The notes under the pieces are model-generated. The model was not told the DNA's origin, did not search any database, and saw nothing but the letters and a program-made list of their open reading frames with translations. Positions 27,124 through 36,051 of a DNA stretch of 64,000 bases are shown piece by piece. The position numbers and the translations under genes are program-made. This DNA is from Rhodobacter calidifons (GTDB lineage Bacteria > Pseudomonadota > Alphaproteobacteria > Rhodobacterales > Rhodobacteraceae), in assembly GCF_011174775.1 (NCBI RefSeq), contig NZ_JAANHS010000006.1, positions 62,001 through 126,000 on the forward strand, given 5' to 3'. How positions within the stretch are numbered: position 1 is the first letter of the stretch; every line of letters starts with the position of its first letter.

Positions 27124-28543
27124 CGGCGGCCTCGCGCAGGGGCAGGTCCACGCGGACTTCCGTCATGCCGCCGTGCCGGTCATGGCTGATCCGCCCGCCC
27201 AGGGCTTCCACCAGATCGCGCACCAGCCGCAGGCCGACGCCCCCGCCCGGCGGCAGAGGACCCGAGCCCATCAGGCGCGCCAGGTCGAAGGGCGAAAAGC
27301 CCGGGCCGCTGTCGCGGACCGACAGGCGCAATTCCGCAGGCGCGCCTGTGACGCTCAGGCCGACCTGGCCGGCCTGTCCGGCAGCATTGCCGGCGTTCAG
27401 CAGAAGGTTCAGCGCGATCTGCCGGACCGGCGCGGCGGGAAGCTGCGCCAGCAGGGCGGCGGGCGCCTCCACCTGCCACGACAGGACCTGCGCGTGGCTC
27501 GCGGCCTCGGGTTCGAACAGAAGCCGCAGATCCTCGAAATCCTCGGGCCGCAGCGGCTGGCCCGCGCGGTCCAGCCGGTTCTGGTCAAGGATCGCCCGGG
27601 CCACGTCGCGCAGATGGCCAAGGCCGCGCTGCATCAGGTCGGCGGATTGCCGCACCACCTCGGGCCGGTCGGCATAGGTCCGGATCGTGTCCGCCGCGTT
27701 CAGCAGGCCGCCCAGCGGATTGTTGATCTCATGCGCCAGTGACGAGGACAGCCGGCCGAGACTGACGAACCGCTCGCGTTCGGCCAGCCGCCGTTCGGCC
27801 TCGTTCCGGCGTTCGACGGCGGTGGTCATGCGGTTGTAGGTCTCGATCAGCCGGGCAAAGCCGGGATCGCCCCGGGGGATCTCGGCCTCGGCGATCGGGC
27901 GGGGGCTGCCTTGCGCCGCGTCCATCGCCTGCACCAGCGTCCCCACCGGCCGCAGAATCCGCGCGACGGCCAACCAGCCGCCGAAGGCCAGGAGCGCCGT
28001 CGCCGCCGCATTGCCGACCAGAAGCCAGAGCGCGACACTGCGCCGTTCGGCCAGCAGGTCGGTCACGTCGAGTTCGGTCACGATGCTGCCGATCTCGCGC
28101 CCCTGGATGACCAGCGGCGCCGAGACGCGCAAGACCGGCTCGCCCGTCATCCGCACCGTCTCGGGCGCGACCGCCCCGGTCTGGAAGGCGGCGATGCTGT
28201 TGCCCACCGGCGCGCGGGGCGGGTCGGTCGCGGCCAGGATGCGCCCGCGTTCGTCGGCCACGACCGACAGAAGCAGCCGCTGCCCGTCATAGGCCGACCG
28301 CGCGCGGTCGAGGATGTCGTAGACCTCCCAGACATCCTGGCGCAGGACGGACGGGCCAAGGGCGACCGACAGCCCCTCGACATGCAGCCGCGCGGTTTCG
28401 GACAGGCGGGCATCCTGCACCCGGCCAAGGGCGTACAGAACGCCCTGGCTGGCCACCAGCCCCATGAGGATCATCAGCCCCGCCGTGACCAGAGGCACCC
28501 GCAGCGTGACTGGCAGGTCGCGGAACAGCCTGGGGATCATCAT
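27116..28543 (-). CDS. aioS: Sensor histidine kinase AioS
   Basis: Inner-membrane kinase expected to pair with AioR and to receive the arsenite signal from AioX. 475 residues: membrane helix about 17-38, periplasmic sensor loop about 40-170, second helix about 171-194, HAMP region, then kinase with H271 (LAHEINNPLGG), N-box NLLLNAGNAAG, G1 DSGPGFS and G2 GGGVGLRLV. All catalytic boxes look intact. Start on ATGATG at 28543, overlapping the aioX stop. Confidence 0.93.
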   Translation of the reverse strand: MMIPRLFRDLPVTLRVPLVTAGLMILMGLVASQGVLYALGRVQDARLSETARLHVEGLSVALGPSVLRQDVWEVYDILDRARSAYDGQRLLLSVVADERGRILAATDPPRAPVGNSIAAFQTGAVAPETVRMTGEPVLRVSAPLVIQGREIGSIVTELDVTDLLAERRSVALWLLVGNAAATALLAFGGWLAVARILRPVGTLVQAMDAAQGSPRPIAEAEIPRGDPGFARLIETYNRMTTAVERRNEAERRLAERERFVSLGRLSSSLAHEINNPLGGLLNAADTIRTYADRPEVVRQSADLMQRGLGHLRDVARAILDQNRLDRAGQPLRPEDFEDLRLLFEPEAASHAQVLSWQVEAPAALLAQLPAAPVRQIALNLLLNAGNAAGQAGQVGLSVTGAPAELRLSVRDSGPGFSPFDLARLMGSGPLPPGGGVGLRLVRDLVEALGGRISHDRHGGMTEVRVDLPLREAADA

Positions 28544-29394
28544 CGTGCCATCACGGCCATGCGACGGGCGATGCCGTCGAACAGGCTGTCGTCACCGGCG
28601 ATCACGCCGTCCAGATACAACAGCCTCAGAACCTCGCGGCCCTCTGCCGTATCCCCGAGACCAAGCAGGGCCGACCGGCAGGTTTCGACACCCCTTTCCG
28701 CGATCCGGTCGCGGCGGGCGACGAAGGGCGGAAAGCCCAGCCATTCCGACCGCGCGATCACACGGGTGCGCGCGGTCAGGTCGGGTTCGGCCAGCGCCAG
28801 AGCCTCCCAGACATAGCCGTCCACGCTGCCCGACCGCGTAAGCCCCCCCGCGACCGAACGCACGACATTGCGGTGGCCGTAGGTGAAGATGACCCGAGAA
28901 AAGAACTGCTCCGGCGTCTCGCCGGCCTTGGCCAGGTCCGAGGCGGTGACAAGGAAGCCGGAATTGCTGTCGGGGTCGGAAAAGGCATGGACCGCGCCGC
29001 GCAGATCGGACAGCGACTGCGCCGCATCCCCGGACCCGACGATCAGGTAGGACTGGTAAAGCGGGCGGCCGCGCCAGACCGGCACGCCGATCAGCTGAAG
29101 TTCGGCTCGGTGCTGGAGGTAGGGGTAGCCGCAGGTCCAGGCGGCATCGACGGAGCCGTCCAGCAGCGCGCCGGAAATCTCCTGATAGGTGCGGCGCTGG
29201 ACCAGTTCGATGTCCTGCCCCATGCCGCGGGCCAGCGCCGCGCGCAGGGTCGAGATGATCGCGGCGTCATTGTCCAGGAACACCGGGGTCAGGGCAAAGC
29301 GGAAGGGCTGCGCCTGCGCCATCGCGCCCCTGGACAGAAAGGGCGCCGCCAGCGCGACGGCCCCGACCAGCAGGTCGCGGCGGGTGCAGGCCAT
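28540..29394 (-). CDS. aioX: Periplasmic arsenite-binding protein AioX
   Basis: PhnD-like substrate-binding protein; in Agrobacterium and related strains AioX binds arsenite and triggers AioS. 284 residues from the ATG at 29394, with an N-terminal signal (RRDLLVGAVALAAPFLSRGAMAQA). Binding-fold blocks: FALTPVFLDNDAAII, DAAWTCGYPYLQHRAEL and FSDPDSNSGFLVTASDL; Cys in WTCGYP is a candidate arsenite ligand. First gene of the minus-strand series aioX-aioS-aioR-aioB-aioA-DUF2478, divergent from arsR. Confidence 0.92.
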   Translation of the reverse strand: MACTRRDLLVGAVALAAPFLSRGAMAQAQPFRFALTPVFLDNDAAIISTLRAALARGMGQDIELVQRRTYQEISGALLDGSVDAAWTCGYPYLQHRAELQLIGVPVWRGRPLYQSYLIVGSGDAAQSLSDLRGAVHAFSDPDSNSGFLVTASDLAKAGETPEQFFSRVIFTYGHRNVVRSVAGGLTRSGSVDGYVWEALALAEPDLTARTRVIARSEWLGFPPFVARRDRIAERGVETCRSALLGLGDTAEGREVLRLLYLDGVIAGDDSLFDGIARRMAVMAR

Positions 29395-29457
29395 GGTTCC
29401 CCTCCCTTGTCGGCGATCCCCGCGCCGTTCGGGATGGCTTGCCCGCACCGCGCTTTG

Positions 29458-29473
29458 ATCGTAGATCGACGAT
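29458..29473. promoter_or_regulatory. Inverted repeat between aioX and arsR
   Basis: ATCGTAGATCGACGAT, palindromic at 14 of 16 positions, 33 bases before the arsR ATG. A candidate ArsR operator controlling arsR-acr3 and perhaps aioXSR. Confidence 0.45.
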
Positions 29474-29506
29474 AATCATTGTGCGCACGGTTTGGAAAGG
29501 GTGCAG

Positions 29507-29827
29507 ATGACCGACGAAACCTTGCTGGCCGCGCTGGCCAAGGCGCTGGCACATCCCGCGCGCATCCGCATCCTGCGCCTGTTGCAGGCCACCCCCGGCT
29601 GCATCGGCGGCGAGATCGTCGGGGCGGTGGGCCTGGCGCAGTCCACGGTGTCCGAACACCTGCGCATCCTGAAGGGCGCGGGGATCATCCATGGCGAGAT
29701 CGACGGCCCCCGCATCTGCTATGCGCTGAACCCGGCGGCGCTGGTTCCGTTGACCGGCTTCCTCGCCGGGCTGATCCCGACGCCCGCAGGGGCCTGCTGC
29801 CTTCCCGCAACCGAGGTGCCGGCATGA
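29507..29827 (+). CDS. arsR: ArsR family arsenic-responsive repressor (acr3-linked)
   Basis: Winged-helix repressor. 106 residues from the ATG at 29507 (GGAAAGGGTGCAG upstream). Recognition segment [20 protein letters not shown]. The C-terminal ACC pair ([10 protein letters not shown]) is the likely As(III) site, as in ArsR types with C-terminal cysteines, rather than the ELCVCDL motif of plasmid R773 ArsR, which is absent. ATGA overlap with acr3, so the pair forms one operon. Confidence 0.92.
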   Translation: MTDETLLAALAKALAHPARIRILRLLQATPGCIGGEIVGAVGLAQSTVSEHLRILKGAGIIHGEIDGPRICYALNPAALVPLTGFLAGLIPTPAGACCLPATEVPA

Positions 29828-30837
29828 GCCTGTTCGAACGCTGGCTGACGCTTTGGGTCGCGCTTTGCATCCTGGCGGGGATCGTGCTTGGCAATCTGGT
29901 GCCTGGCCTCTTCGCCACGCTTGCGGGGCTGGAATATGCCTCGGTCAATCTTGTGGTCGCGGTGCTGATCTGGGCGATGGTCTTTCCGATGATGGTCGCC
30001 ATCGACTTCGGCGCGCTGAAGGATGTGGGCCAGCGGCCGAAGGGGTTGGTGGTGACCCTGGTGGTCAACTGGCTGATCAAGCCCTTCACCATGGCCGCAT
30101 TGGCGGTGCTGTTCTTCAACCACCTGTTCGCGGGGCTGATCGACCCGGCCCGCGCGCCCGAATACATCGCCGGGCTGATCCTGCTGGGTGCAGCCCCCTG
30201 CACGGCGATGGTCTTCGTCTGGTCGCAGCTGACGAAGGGCGACCCCAACTACACGCTGGTGCAGGTCAGCGTGAACGACCTCATCATGGTCGTGGCCTTC
30301 GCGCCCATCGTGGCCTTCCTTCTGGGCGTGACCGAAATCCGCGTGCCGTGGGAGACGCTGATCCTGTCGGTGGTCCTGTACATCGTCATCCCGCTGATCG
30401 CAGGCTGGCTGACCCGGCGCGCCCTGATCGCGGGCGGGCAGCCGGTCGAGGCCTTCATCGCGAGGCTCAAGCCGGCCTCGGTCCTGGGCCTTCTGCTGAC
30501 CGTGATCCTGCTTTTCGGCTTTCAGGGCCAGGTGATCCTGGCCCAGCCCGTGCTGATCGCCCTGATCGCGGTGCCGATCCTGATCCAGTCCTACGGCATC
30601 TTCGCGTTGGGCTATGCCTGGGCCTGGGCCTGGCGGCTGCCGCACAAGGTGGCGGCTCCCTGCGCGCTGATCGGGACCTCGAACTTCTTCGAACTTGCCG
30701 TGGCGGTCGCCATCGGCCTGTTCGGCCTGAACTCGGGCGCGGCGCTGGCCACGGTGGTGGGCGTGCTGGTCGAGGTGCCGGTGATGCTGTCGCTGGTGGC
30801 CTTCGCTAACCGCACACGCGACAGGTTCCCGGCCTGA
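29824..30837 (+). CDS. acr3: Arsenite efflux permease Acr3
   Basis: Ten-helix As(III) exporter of the BASS/ACR3 family in the inner membrane. 337 residues, hydrophobic throughout. The conserved transport cysteine is in [17 protein letters not shown]; the second family block is [19 protein letters not shown]. Coupled to arsR. No arsA or ACR3-fused reductase follows. The downstream MFS gene is convergent. Confidence 0.96.
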   Translation: MSLFERWLTLWVALCILAGIVLGNLVPGLFATLAGLEYASVNLVVAVLIWAMVFPMMVAIDFGALKDVGQRPKGLVVTLVVNWLIKPFTMAALAVLFFNHLFAGLIDPARAPEYIAGLILLGAAPCTAMVFVWSQLTKGDPNYTLVQVSVNDLIMVVAFAPIVAFLLGVTEIRVPWETLILSVVLYIVIPLIAGWLTRRALIAGGQPVEAFIARLKPASVLGLLLTVILLFGFQGQVILAQPVLIALIAVPILIQSYGIFALGYAWAWAWRLPHKVAAPCALIGTSNFFELAVAVAIGLFGLNSGAALATVVGVLVEVPVMLSLVAFANRTRDRFPA

Positions 30838-30900
30838 GCCGGCCGATTCCGGCACCCTGTCCGCGCCGAAGCCAGGCGCGCGCGCAGACCGGCGGCCCGA

Positions 30901-32058
30901 TCAGCGTCTGAGAACCAGCAGCGCGACGGTCGCCATGATCCCGACGCCTGCCGTCAGCCAGATCGCGTGCAGGCCCCAGGCGGCCAGGGCCGCCCCGAAG
31001 GCCAGAGGCGCCGCCGCCTGAAGGATCCGCGCCGGGGCGTTCAGCCAGCCCAGCCGCGCGCCGTAGCCTGCCGATCCGAACAGCGTCAGGGGCAGGGTGC
31101 CCTTGGCGATGGTCAGGATCCCGTTCCCCGCCCCGTGCAGAAGCGCGAAGGCACAGGCCGCGGGACCGCCGAAGGACACCAGACACAGGGCCGCGACCGG
31201 ATGGGCCGCAGCCGCAAGCCGGGCCGAGGCCAGGGGGTGGAACCGGCGCAGAAGGCCGAACTCCAGCACCCGCGCCGCCACCTGCGCCGGCCCGATCAGC
31301 GCGCCGGCCGCAAGCGCCATCGCAGAACCGGCCCCGGCCTCCCGCAAGAGCCCCGGCAGATGCGCGGCCATGGCGGTTGCGTTGAACCAGGAGGCCGCAA
31401 AGACGAAGGCAAGCAGCGAAAGCGCCAGCCGCGACGGCGGCGGACCGTTCTCGGCCGCTGCGGTTGGTGACGGTGTCGTCCGGCTGCCCCTGGGCAGCGA
31501 TGCGTTCAGCGGCAAGGCCAGGGCCAGATGGATCAGCGCCCAGCCGATGCAGGCCTCGCGCCAGCCCCATGTCGCCAGCATCAGTCCCGACAGGGGCCAG
31601 CCGACCGTGCTGGCAAACCCGGCGATCAGGGTGATGCCGGTGATCGGCCCGCGCGCCTCTGGTCCATAGATCCCCGCCAGCGTGGCGAACCCCGCTTCGT
31701 AAAGCCCGATCCCCATGCCAAGTCCGATCACCGCCCAGCCGGCGAACAGGACCCATGGCGTCGGGGCCGCAGCCATCAGGCACAGGCCGGCGGCAAAGAC
31801 CAGGTTGGACAGCATCAGCACCCCCCGCCCGCCCGCACCGTCGATCCGCGCTCCGGCCCAGGGTCCGACCAGCGCCGAGATCACCATCGCCATCGAGAAG
31901 GCGCCGAAGACCCAGACCGGCGACAGGCCGAAGTCTTCCGCCATCGGCACGGCCAGCACCGCCGGGATATAGTAGCTGGAGGCCCAGCTGATCGTCATGG
32001 ACGCGCCAAGAGCGGTGACGATCAGGCCGCGCCGCGCCAGAGGCCCAGGTGACATCAT
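30901..32058 (-). CDS. MFS transporter in the second ars operon
   Basis: Twelve-helix major facilitator, 385 residues (family usual about 400). MFS-type loops: GPWAGARIDGAGGRGVLM after helix 2 and the middle loop around residues 190-215. Last gene of arsR-arsP-MFS, 42 bases after arsP. Arsenic-linked MFS exporters (ArsK- or ArsJ-like) are known, but no GAPDH partner of ArsJ is present, so substrate is open; an organic or trivalent arsenic compound is a guess from context. Confidence 0.85.
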   Translation of the reverse strand: MMSPGPLARRGLIVTALGASMTISWASSYYIPAVLAVPMAEDFGLSPVWVFGAFSMAMVISALVGPWAGARIDGAGGRGVLMLSNLVFAAGLCLMAAAPTPWVLFAGWAVIGLGMGIGLYEAGFATLAGIYGPEARGPITGITLIAGFASTVGWPLSGLMLATWGWREACIGWALIHLALALPLNASLPRGSRTTPSPTAAAENGPPPSRLALSLLAFVFAASWFNATAMAAHLPGLLREAGAGSAMALAAGALIGPAQVAARVLEFGLLRRFHPLASARLAAAAHPVAALCLVSFGGPAACAFALLHGAGNGILTIAKGTLPLTLFGSAGYGARLGWLNAPARILQAAAPLAFGAALAAWGLHAIWLTAGVGIMATVALLVLRR

Positions 32059-32100
32059 GATGCGGCGTCGATCAGGGCCGCAGCGGCAGGGCGTTGCGGC

Positions 32101-33153
32101 TCATGTCATGCTGGTCCACAGCTGGAACAGCACCCCCGAGGCGAAGGCGCCCGTCAGCGAAAGGCCGAGGTAGGCCGCAAAGACCGGCGGCCGCGCCAGG
32201 GCCCAGACCGCCATCGCCGCCGGGATCGAGGTGACGCCCCCCGCGACCAGAAAGGCCAGGCCCGCACCTGGCGCCATGCCCTGATCAATCAGACCGCCGA
32301 CCAGCGGCAGCGCGGCATAGCCGTTCAGATAGGCCGGCACGCCTGCCAGCGTCGCGGTGATGATCGGCAGCAGACCCTGTCCGCCCAGCAGGGCCGTCAC
32401 CGTCTCGGCCGGGATCCAGGCCAGCATCAGGCTTTCCAGAAGAAAGGCCAGCGTCAGCCACCTGGCAAGGAAAAGGGTGGTGTTCAGCGCCGTTCGGCCG
32501 AACTTTGCCCGCCGGTCGGCATCCGCCCAGAACCGCCAGATCACGGGTTTCGGCGCGCGGATCCTTGCCCCGCCACAGCCGCCGTTGCCGACCTCCGCGC
32601 GCAACGGATCGGCGAAGGCGCCCGCGGTCATCGCCAGATGCACCACGATCCCGCCGAACAGACCCAGGCCGATGGCGGCTGCGGTCTTGGCGACCGCGAA
32701 CTCAAGGTCCAGCACGCCCGCCGTCAGCACGAACATCGACGGATCCATGATCGGCGAGGCCAGCCAGAAGGCCATGACCGCCGACAGCGGCACCCCCATC
32801 GTCAACAGCGCCGCGATCAGCGGGATCACCCCGCACGAGCAGAAGGGCGAGACCGCCCCCGCAAGCGCGCCGAGCCCGATCATCAGCAGCGGCGCGCCGG
32901 TGAAAGCCCTGGCGATCAGGTTGTCGGCACCTGTCGCCTGTGCCCAGGCGGCAAGGGCGATGGACAGGATCAGGAACGGCGCCGTGCCCAGAAGCGCGCC
33001 GGCCGCGAAGACCGCGCTCTCGGCGGCTTGGGTCCGGTCGATCATGGCCAGACCCAGCAGGATCGCGGCCGATGCCAGCCAGACAGGCTGGTCCCGCCAG
33101 AGGCGGCACAGCGCCGACTGAAGGCCAGGCACACCAGGATTTGCGACGGACAT
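32101..33153 (-). CDS. arsP: ArsP-type permease (DUF318)
   Basis: Permease of the DUF318/ArsP family, whose studied members expel trivalent organoarsenicals. About 350 residues with eight or so membrane segments. The family motif SPFCSCGVIPLIAALL, with its cysteine pair, is intact, and SPIMDPSMFVLTAG and AGVPAYLNGYAALP follow. A GTG one codon earlier (33156) is an alternative start. Between arsR (upstream) and the MFS gene in one operon. Confidence 0.9.
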   Translation of the reverse strand: MSVANPGVPGLQSALCRLWRDQPVWLASAAILLGLAMIDRTQAAESAVFAAGALLGTAPFLILSIALAAWAQATGADNLIARAFTGAPLLMIGLGALAGAVSPFCSCGVIPLIAALLTMGVPLSAVMAFWLASPIMDPSMFVLTAGVLDLEFAVAKTAAAIGLGLFGGIVVHLAMTAGAFADPLRAEVGNGGCGGARIRAPKPVIWRFWADADRRAKFGRTALNTTLFLARWLTLAFLLESLMLAWIPAETVTALLGGQGLLPIITATLAGVPAYLNGYAALPLVGGLIDQGMAPGAGLAFLVAGGVTSIPAAMAVWALARPPVFAAYLGLSLTGAFASGVLFQLWTSMT

Positions 33154-33205
33154 CACCGGATCTCCAGAAATATGGTTGTTTCAGGGGTGAAGAAGCGGGT
33201 CACTG

Positions 33206-33523
33206 TCACGCTGCATCCTGCGGCGCGCGGATCGTGACCCCGGCACAGCATTCCGAGGTCAGGAACCCGACCAGACGGCGCATCGCGGGGTAATCGACCC
33301 GGTTGAACACTTCGCGCCCGCGCTTGTCCTGCACCACAAGCCCCGCGTCGACCAGGGCCGACAGGTGATGCGCCAGCGTCGATGGCGCAAGCCCGAGGTG
33401 TTCGCCGATGTCGCCGACCCGAAGCCCCTCCTCGCCGGCCTTCACCAGCAGGCGAAAGATCGACAGTCGGGCATCGTGGCCAAGAGCCGCAAGGGCGCGG
33501 GCGTTGGGGCTGGTCGTGCTCAT
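33206..33523 (-). CDS. arsR: ArsR/SmtB family repressor of the arsP operon
   Basis: 105-residue winged-helix regulator; recognition segment LGLAPSTLAHHLSALVDAGL, then the wing KRGREVFNRVDY. The C-terminal SECCAG holds a vicinal Cys pair suitable for As(III) or methylarsenite. Upstream of arsP by 52 bases. An AT-rich inverted repeat lies right at its own start, so autoregulation is likely. Confidence 0.9.
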   Translation of the reverse strand: MSTTSPNARALAALGHDARLSIFRLLVKAGEEGLRVGDIGEHLGLAPSTLAHHLSALVDAGLVVQDKRGREVFNRVDYPAMRRLVGFLTSECCAGVTIRAPQDAA

Positions 33524-33527
33524 GCAG

Positions 33528-33554
33528 ACAAAATAACCAAAAAACCAGTTTTGT
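33528..33554. promoter_or_regulatory. Operator-like inverted repeat at the arsP-operon promoter
   Basis: ACAAAA (33528-33533) and TTTTGT (33549-33554) around an A/C-rich core that also holds AACCA twice, four bases upstream of the arsR ATG. Very AT-rich against its surroundings. The rest of 33555-33805 shows no gene. Confidence 0.5.
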
Positions 33555-33805
33555 AAATGATTCCTCGTGCTGTCCGGCAAGTCTTGGTTGCCCGGCCGCC
33601 GGGTCTTTCGCCTTACGGGCCGGTTCTCGACTTGTGCTGAAGGACAGCGCCGTTCCCGGCCTTTCCAAGGCTTGCCGGTACCGACGCATCGCGATGGCAG
33701 GCGGCGCACCAGGTCGGGCACGACGCATCCGCCTGACCCATCCGCACCGGTGGGCGGCACAAATCCAAGATGGATCAGATGCTTACGCAAGATCAAGGGG
33801 ATAGA

Positions 33806-33880
<75 letters not shown>

Positions 33881-34014
33881 GCCGTTGGTGGGGGTGCTTA
33901 GACGCAATCGATACCGCGCGCAAGAGGGATCGGGCAGGAAATCCCGCCCCGAATTCCCGCCCGGACCCGCCCCGTCTCTGGACCCGTCCCGGTGCTTGCG
34001 CTAGAAGGGCCGCC

Positions 34015-34185
34015 ATGCGTGAGCCATCGGACCCCTCGCCTGGCGAAAAGTCCCGGACCCTCAAGCGACCGACCAGCCGGGAAGACCGGCTGAAGGCGGC
34101 GCTCAAGGCCAACATGGCGCGGCGGAAGGCACAGGCAAGGGCACGCGACGCCGAAGATGCGTCCGGCGACAGTGAAAGGGACTAG
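34015..34185 (+). CDS. Small basic protein upstream of murA, unknown function
   Basis: 56 residues, highly charged ([20 protein letters not shown]), predicted mostly helical, no membrane segment. It ends 5 bases before murA and reads in the same direction. Small proteins with the [16 protein letters not shown] helix occur upstream of murA in Rhodobacterales; function unknown. Confidence 0.7.
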   Translation: MREPSDPSPGEKSRTLKRPTSREDRLKAALKANMARRKAQARARDAEDASGDSERD

Positions 34186-34190
34186 GGCAG

Positions 34191-35459
34191 ATGGATTCGA
34201 TTCTGGTGCGCGGCAACGGGGCCCTGTCGGGAGCCATTCCCATCGCAGGGGCGAAGAACGCCTGCCTGACGCTGATGCCTGCGACGCTTCTGTCGGACGA
34301 GCCGCTGACGCTGACCAACGCGCCACGGCTGAGCGACATCCGCACCATGACGCAGCTGCTGCAATCGCTCGGGGCCGAGGTCGCCAGCCTCCAGGATGGG
34401 CTGGTGCTGGCGCTTTCCTCTCATTCCATCACCAATTTCAGGGCCGACTACGACATCGTCCGCAAGATGCGCGCCTCGATCCTGGTCCTGGGGCCGATGC
34501 TGGCCCGCTACGGCCATGCCGAGGTCTCGCTGCCCGGCGGCTGTGCCATCGGCGCGCGGCCGGTGGACCTGCACCTCAAGGCGCTGGAGGCGATGGGCGC
34601 CGAGCTTGACCTGCGCGACGGCTATGTCCACGCGCGCGCGCCCGGTGGCCGCCTGAAGGGCGCGGTGGTGGAGTTTCCCTTCGTCTCGGTCGGGGCCACG
34701 GAAAACGCGCTGATGGCCGCCACGCTGGCCCGCGGCACCACGGTGCTGAAGACCGCAGCCCGCGAGCCCGAGATCGTCGATCTGGCCCGCTGCCTGCGGA
34801 AGATGGGCGCGAAGATCGACGGCGAGGGAACCTCGACCATCACCATCGAGGGGGTGGACCGGCTGGGCGGGGCCACGCATCAGGTCGTGACCGACCGGAT
34901 CGAGCTTGGCACCTACATGCTGGTCCCCGCGATCTGCGGTGGCGAGGTGGAATGCATCGGCGGCACGCTGGACCTTGTGGAAAGCTTTGCCGAAAAGCTG
35001 GATGAGGCGGGGGTTTCCGTCAGCCAGACCAACCGGGGCCTGAAGGTTGCGCGCAAGAACGGACGGATCAGGGCGGTGGATGTGACCACCGCGCCCTTCC
35101 CCGGTTTTCCGACCGACCTTCAGGCGCAGATGATGGCGCTTCTCTGCACGGCCGACGGGGTGTCGGTGCTTGAGGAGAAGATCTTCGAGAACCGCTTCAT
35201 GCATGCGCCGGAACTGATCCGCATGGGGGCGAGGATCGAGGTTCACGGCGGCACGGCCAGGGTGACGGGGGTCGAAAGGCTGCGCGGCGCGCCGGTGATG
35301 GCCACGGACCTGCGCGCCAGCGTCTCGCTGATCCTCGCGGGTTTGGCCGCCGAGGGCGAGACGGTGGTCCGGCGCGTCTATCATCTGGACCGCGGCTACG
35401 AGCGGGTCGAAGAGAAGCTGCGGGCCTGCGGCGCGCATATCGAGCGCATCAGCGAATGA
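34191..35459 (+). CDS. murA: UDP-N-acetylglucosamine 1-carboxyvinyltransferase MurA
   Basis: First committed step of peptidoglycan synthesis (enolpyruvyl transfer). 422 residues. N-terminal GAKNACL with Lys22; the fosfomycin-sensitive catalytic Cys118 is in [15 protein letters not shown]; RxxH-like and C-terminal [14 protein letters not shown] blocks are present. ATGA overlap with the DUF2948 gene. Confidence 0.97.
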   Translation: MDSILVRGNGALSGAIPIAGAKNACLTLMPATLLSDEPLTLTNAPRLSDIRTMTQLLQSLGAEVASLQDGLVLALSSHSITNFRADYDIVRKMRASILVLGPMLARYGHAEVSLPGGCAIGARPVDLHLKALEAMGAELDLRDGYVHARAPGGRLKGAVVEFPFVSVGATENALMAATLARGTTVLKTAAREPEIVDLARCLRKMGAKIDGEGTSTITIEGVDRLGGATHQVVTDRIELGTYMLVPAICGGEVECIGGTLDLVESFAEKLDEAGVSVSQTNRGLKVARKNGRIRAVDVTTAPFPGFPTDLQAQMMALLCTADGVSVLEEKIFENRFMHAPELIRMGARIEVHGGTARVTGVERLRGAPVMATDLRASVSLILAGLAAEGETVVRRVYHLDRGYERVEEKLRACGAHIERISE

Positions 35460-35929
35460 CCGACGCCCGGTTTCAGGACGGTGACGAGGACCCCCTTCGC
35501 CTGGTCGCCCGGGATGGCGAGGACCTGAAGGTCATCTCGCTCCTCGTCCAGGATGCCGTGTTGCCGGTGACCGAGCTGAAATTCGACGCCCGGCGGCGGC
35601 GCTTTGCCATGCTGCTGAACCGCTTTCGCTGGGAGGACCGGGCCGAGGCCGAACTGGTGGGCCGGGCCTATGAACGCGTGCGATCGGTGCTGGTGATCGA
35701 GGATGTTCGAAAAGTGCAAAGCTTTGGCTTTGATCGTGGCCAGAAGGATCTTGTATTGTCCCTTTTGTCCATGTCGTTCGAGCCGGGTGAAGACGGATCC
35801 GGGCGTTTGACGCTGGTGCTGGCGGGCGACGGGGCCATCGCCCTGGACGTCGAGGCGCTGGAGGTGCGGCTGGACGACGTGACCCGGCCCTATCGCGCCC
35901 CCTCGGGCAAGGTGCCGCGCCACGACTGA
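35456..35929 (+). CDS. DUF2948 family protein
   Basis: 157 residues, soluble, starting on the murA stop. The sequence ([50 protein letters not shown]) fits DUF2948, which lies between murA and hisD in many Rhodobacterales. Function unknown; translational coupling to murA is the only functional hint. Confidence 0.88.
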   Translation: MTDARFQDGDEDPLRLVARDGEDLKVISLLVQDAVLPVTELKFDARRRRFAMLLNRFRWEDRAEAELVGRAYERVRSVLVIEDVRKVQSFGFDRGQKDLVLSLLSMSFEPGEDGSGRLTLVLAGDGAIALDVEALEVRLDDVTRPYRAPSGKVPRHD

Positions 35930-35940
35930 AGCGGGGGCCG

Positions 35941-35982
35941 AATTCCTTCGAAGGAATTTGCAAAAGTCTTCGAAGACTTTTG
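35941..35982. repeat. Double TTCGAA palindrome, copy 2 (DUF2948-hisD)
   Basis: AATTCCTTCGAAGGAATT (35941-35958) and a 22-base palindrome, CAAAAGTCTTC plus its mirror (35961-35982). The first half is nearly identical to copy 1; the second keeps the design but with different stem bases. Confidence 0.85.
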
Positions 35983-36051
35983 GTCTGTGGCATCGGCCTT
36001 GAGCCCGGCTTGTGCCCGCGCTATCTGACCCGCGACCAGCCGGAGGCCCCG

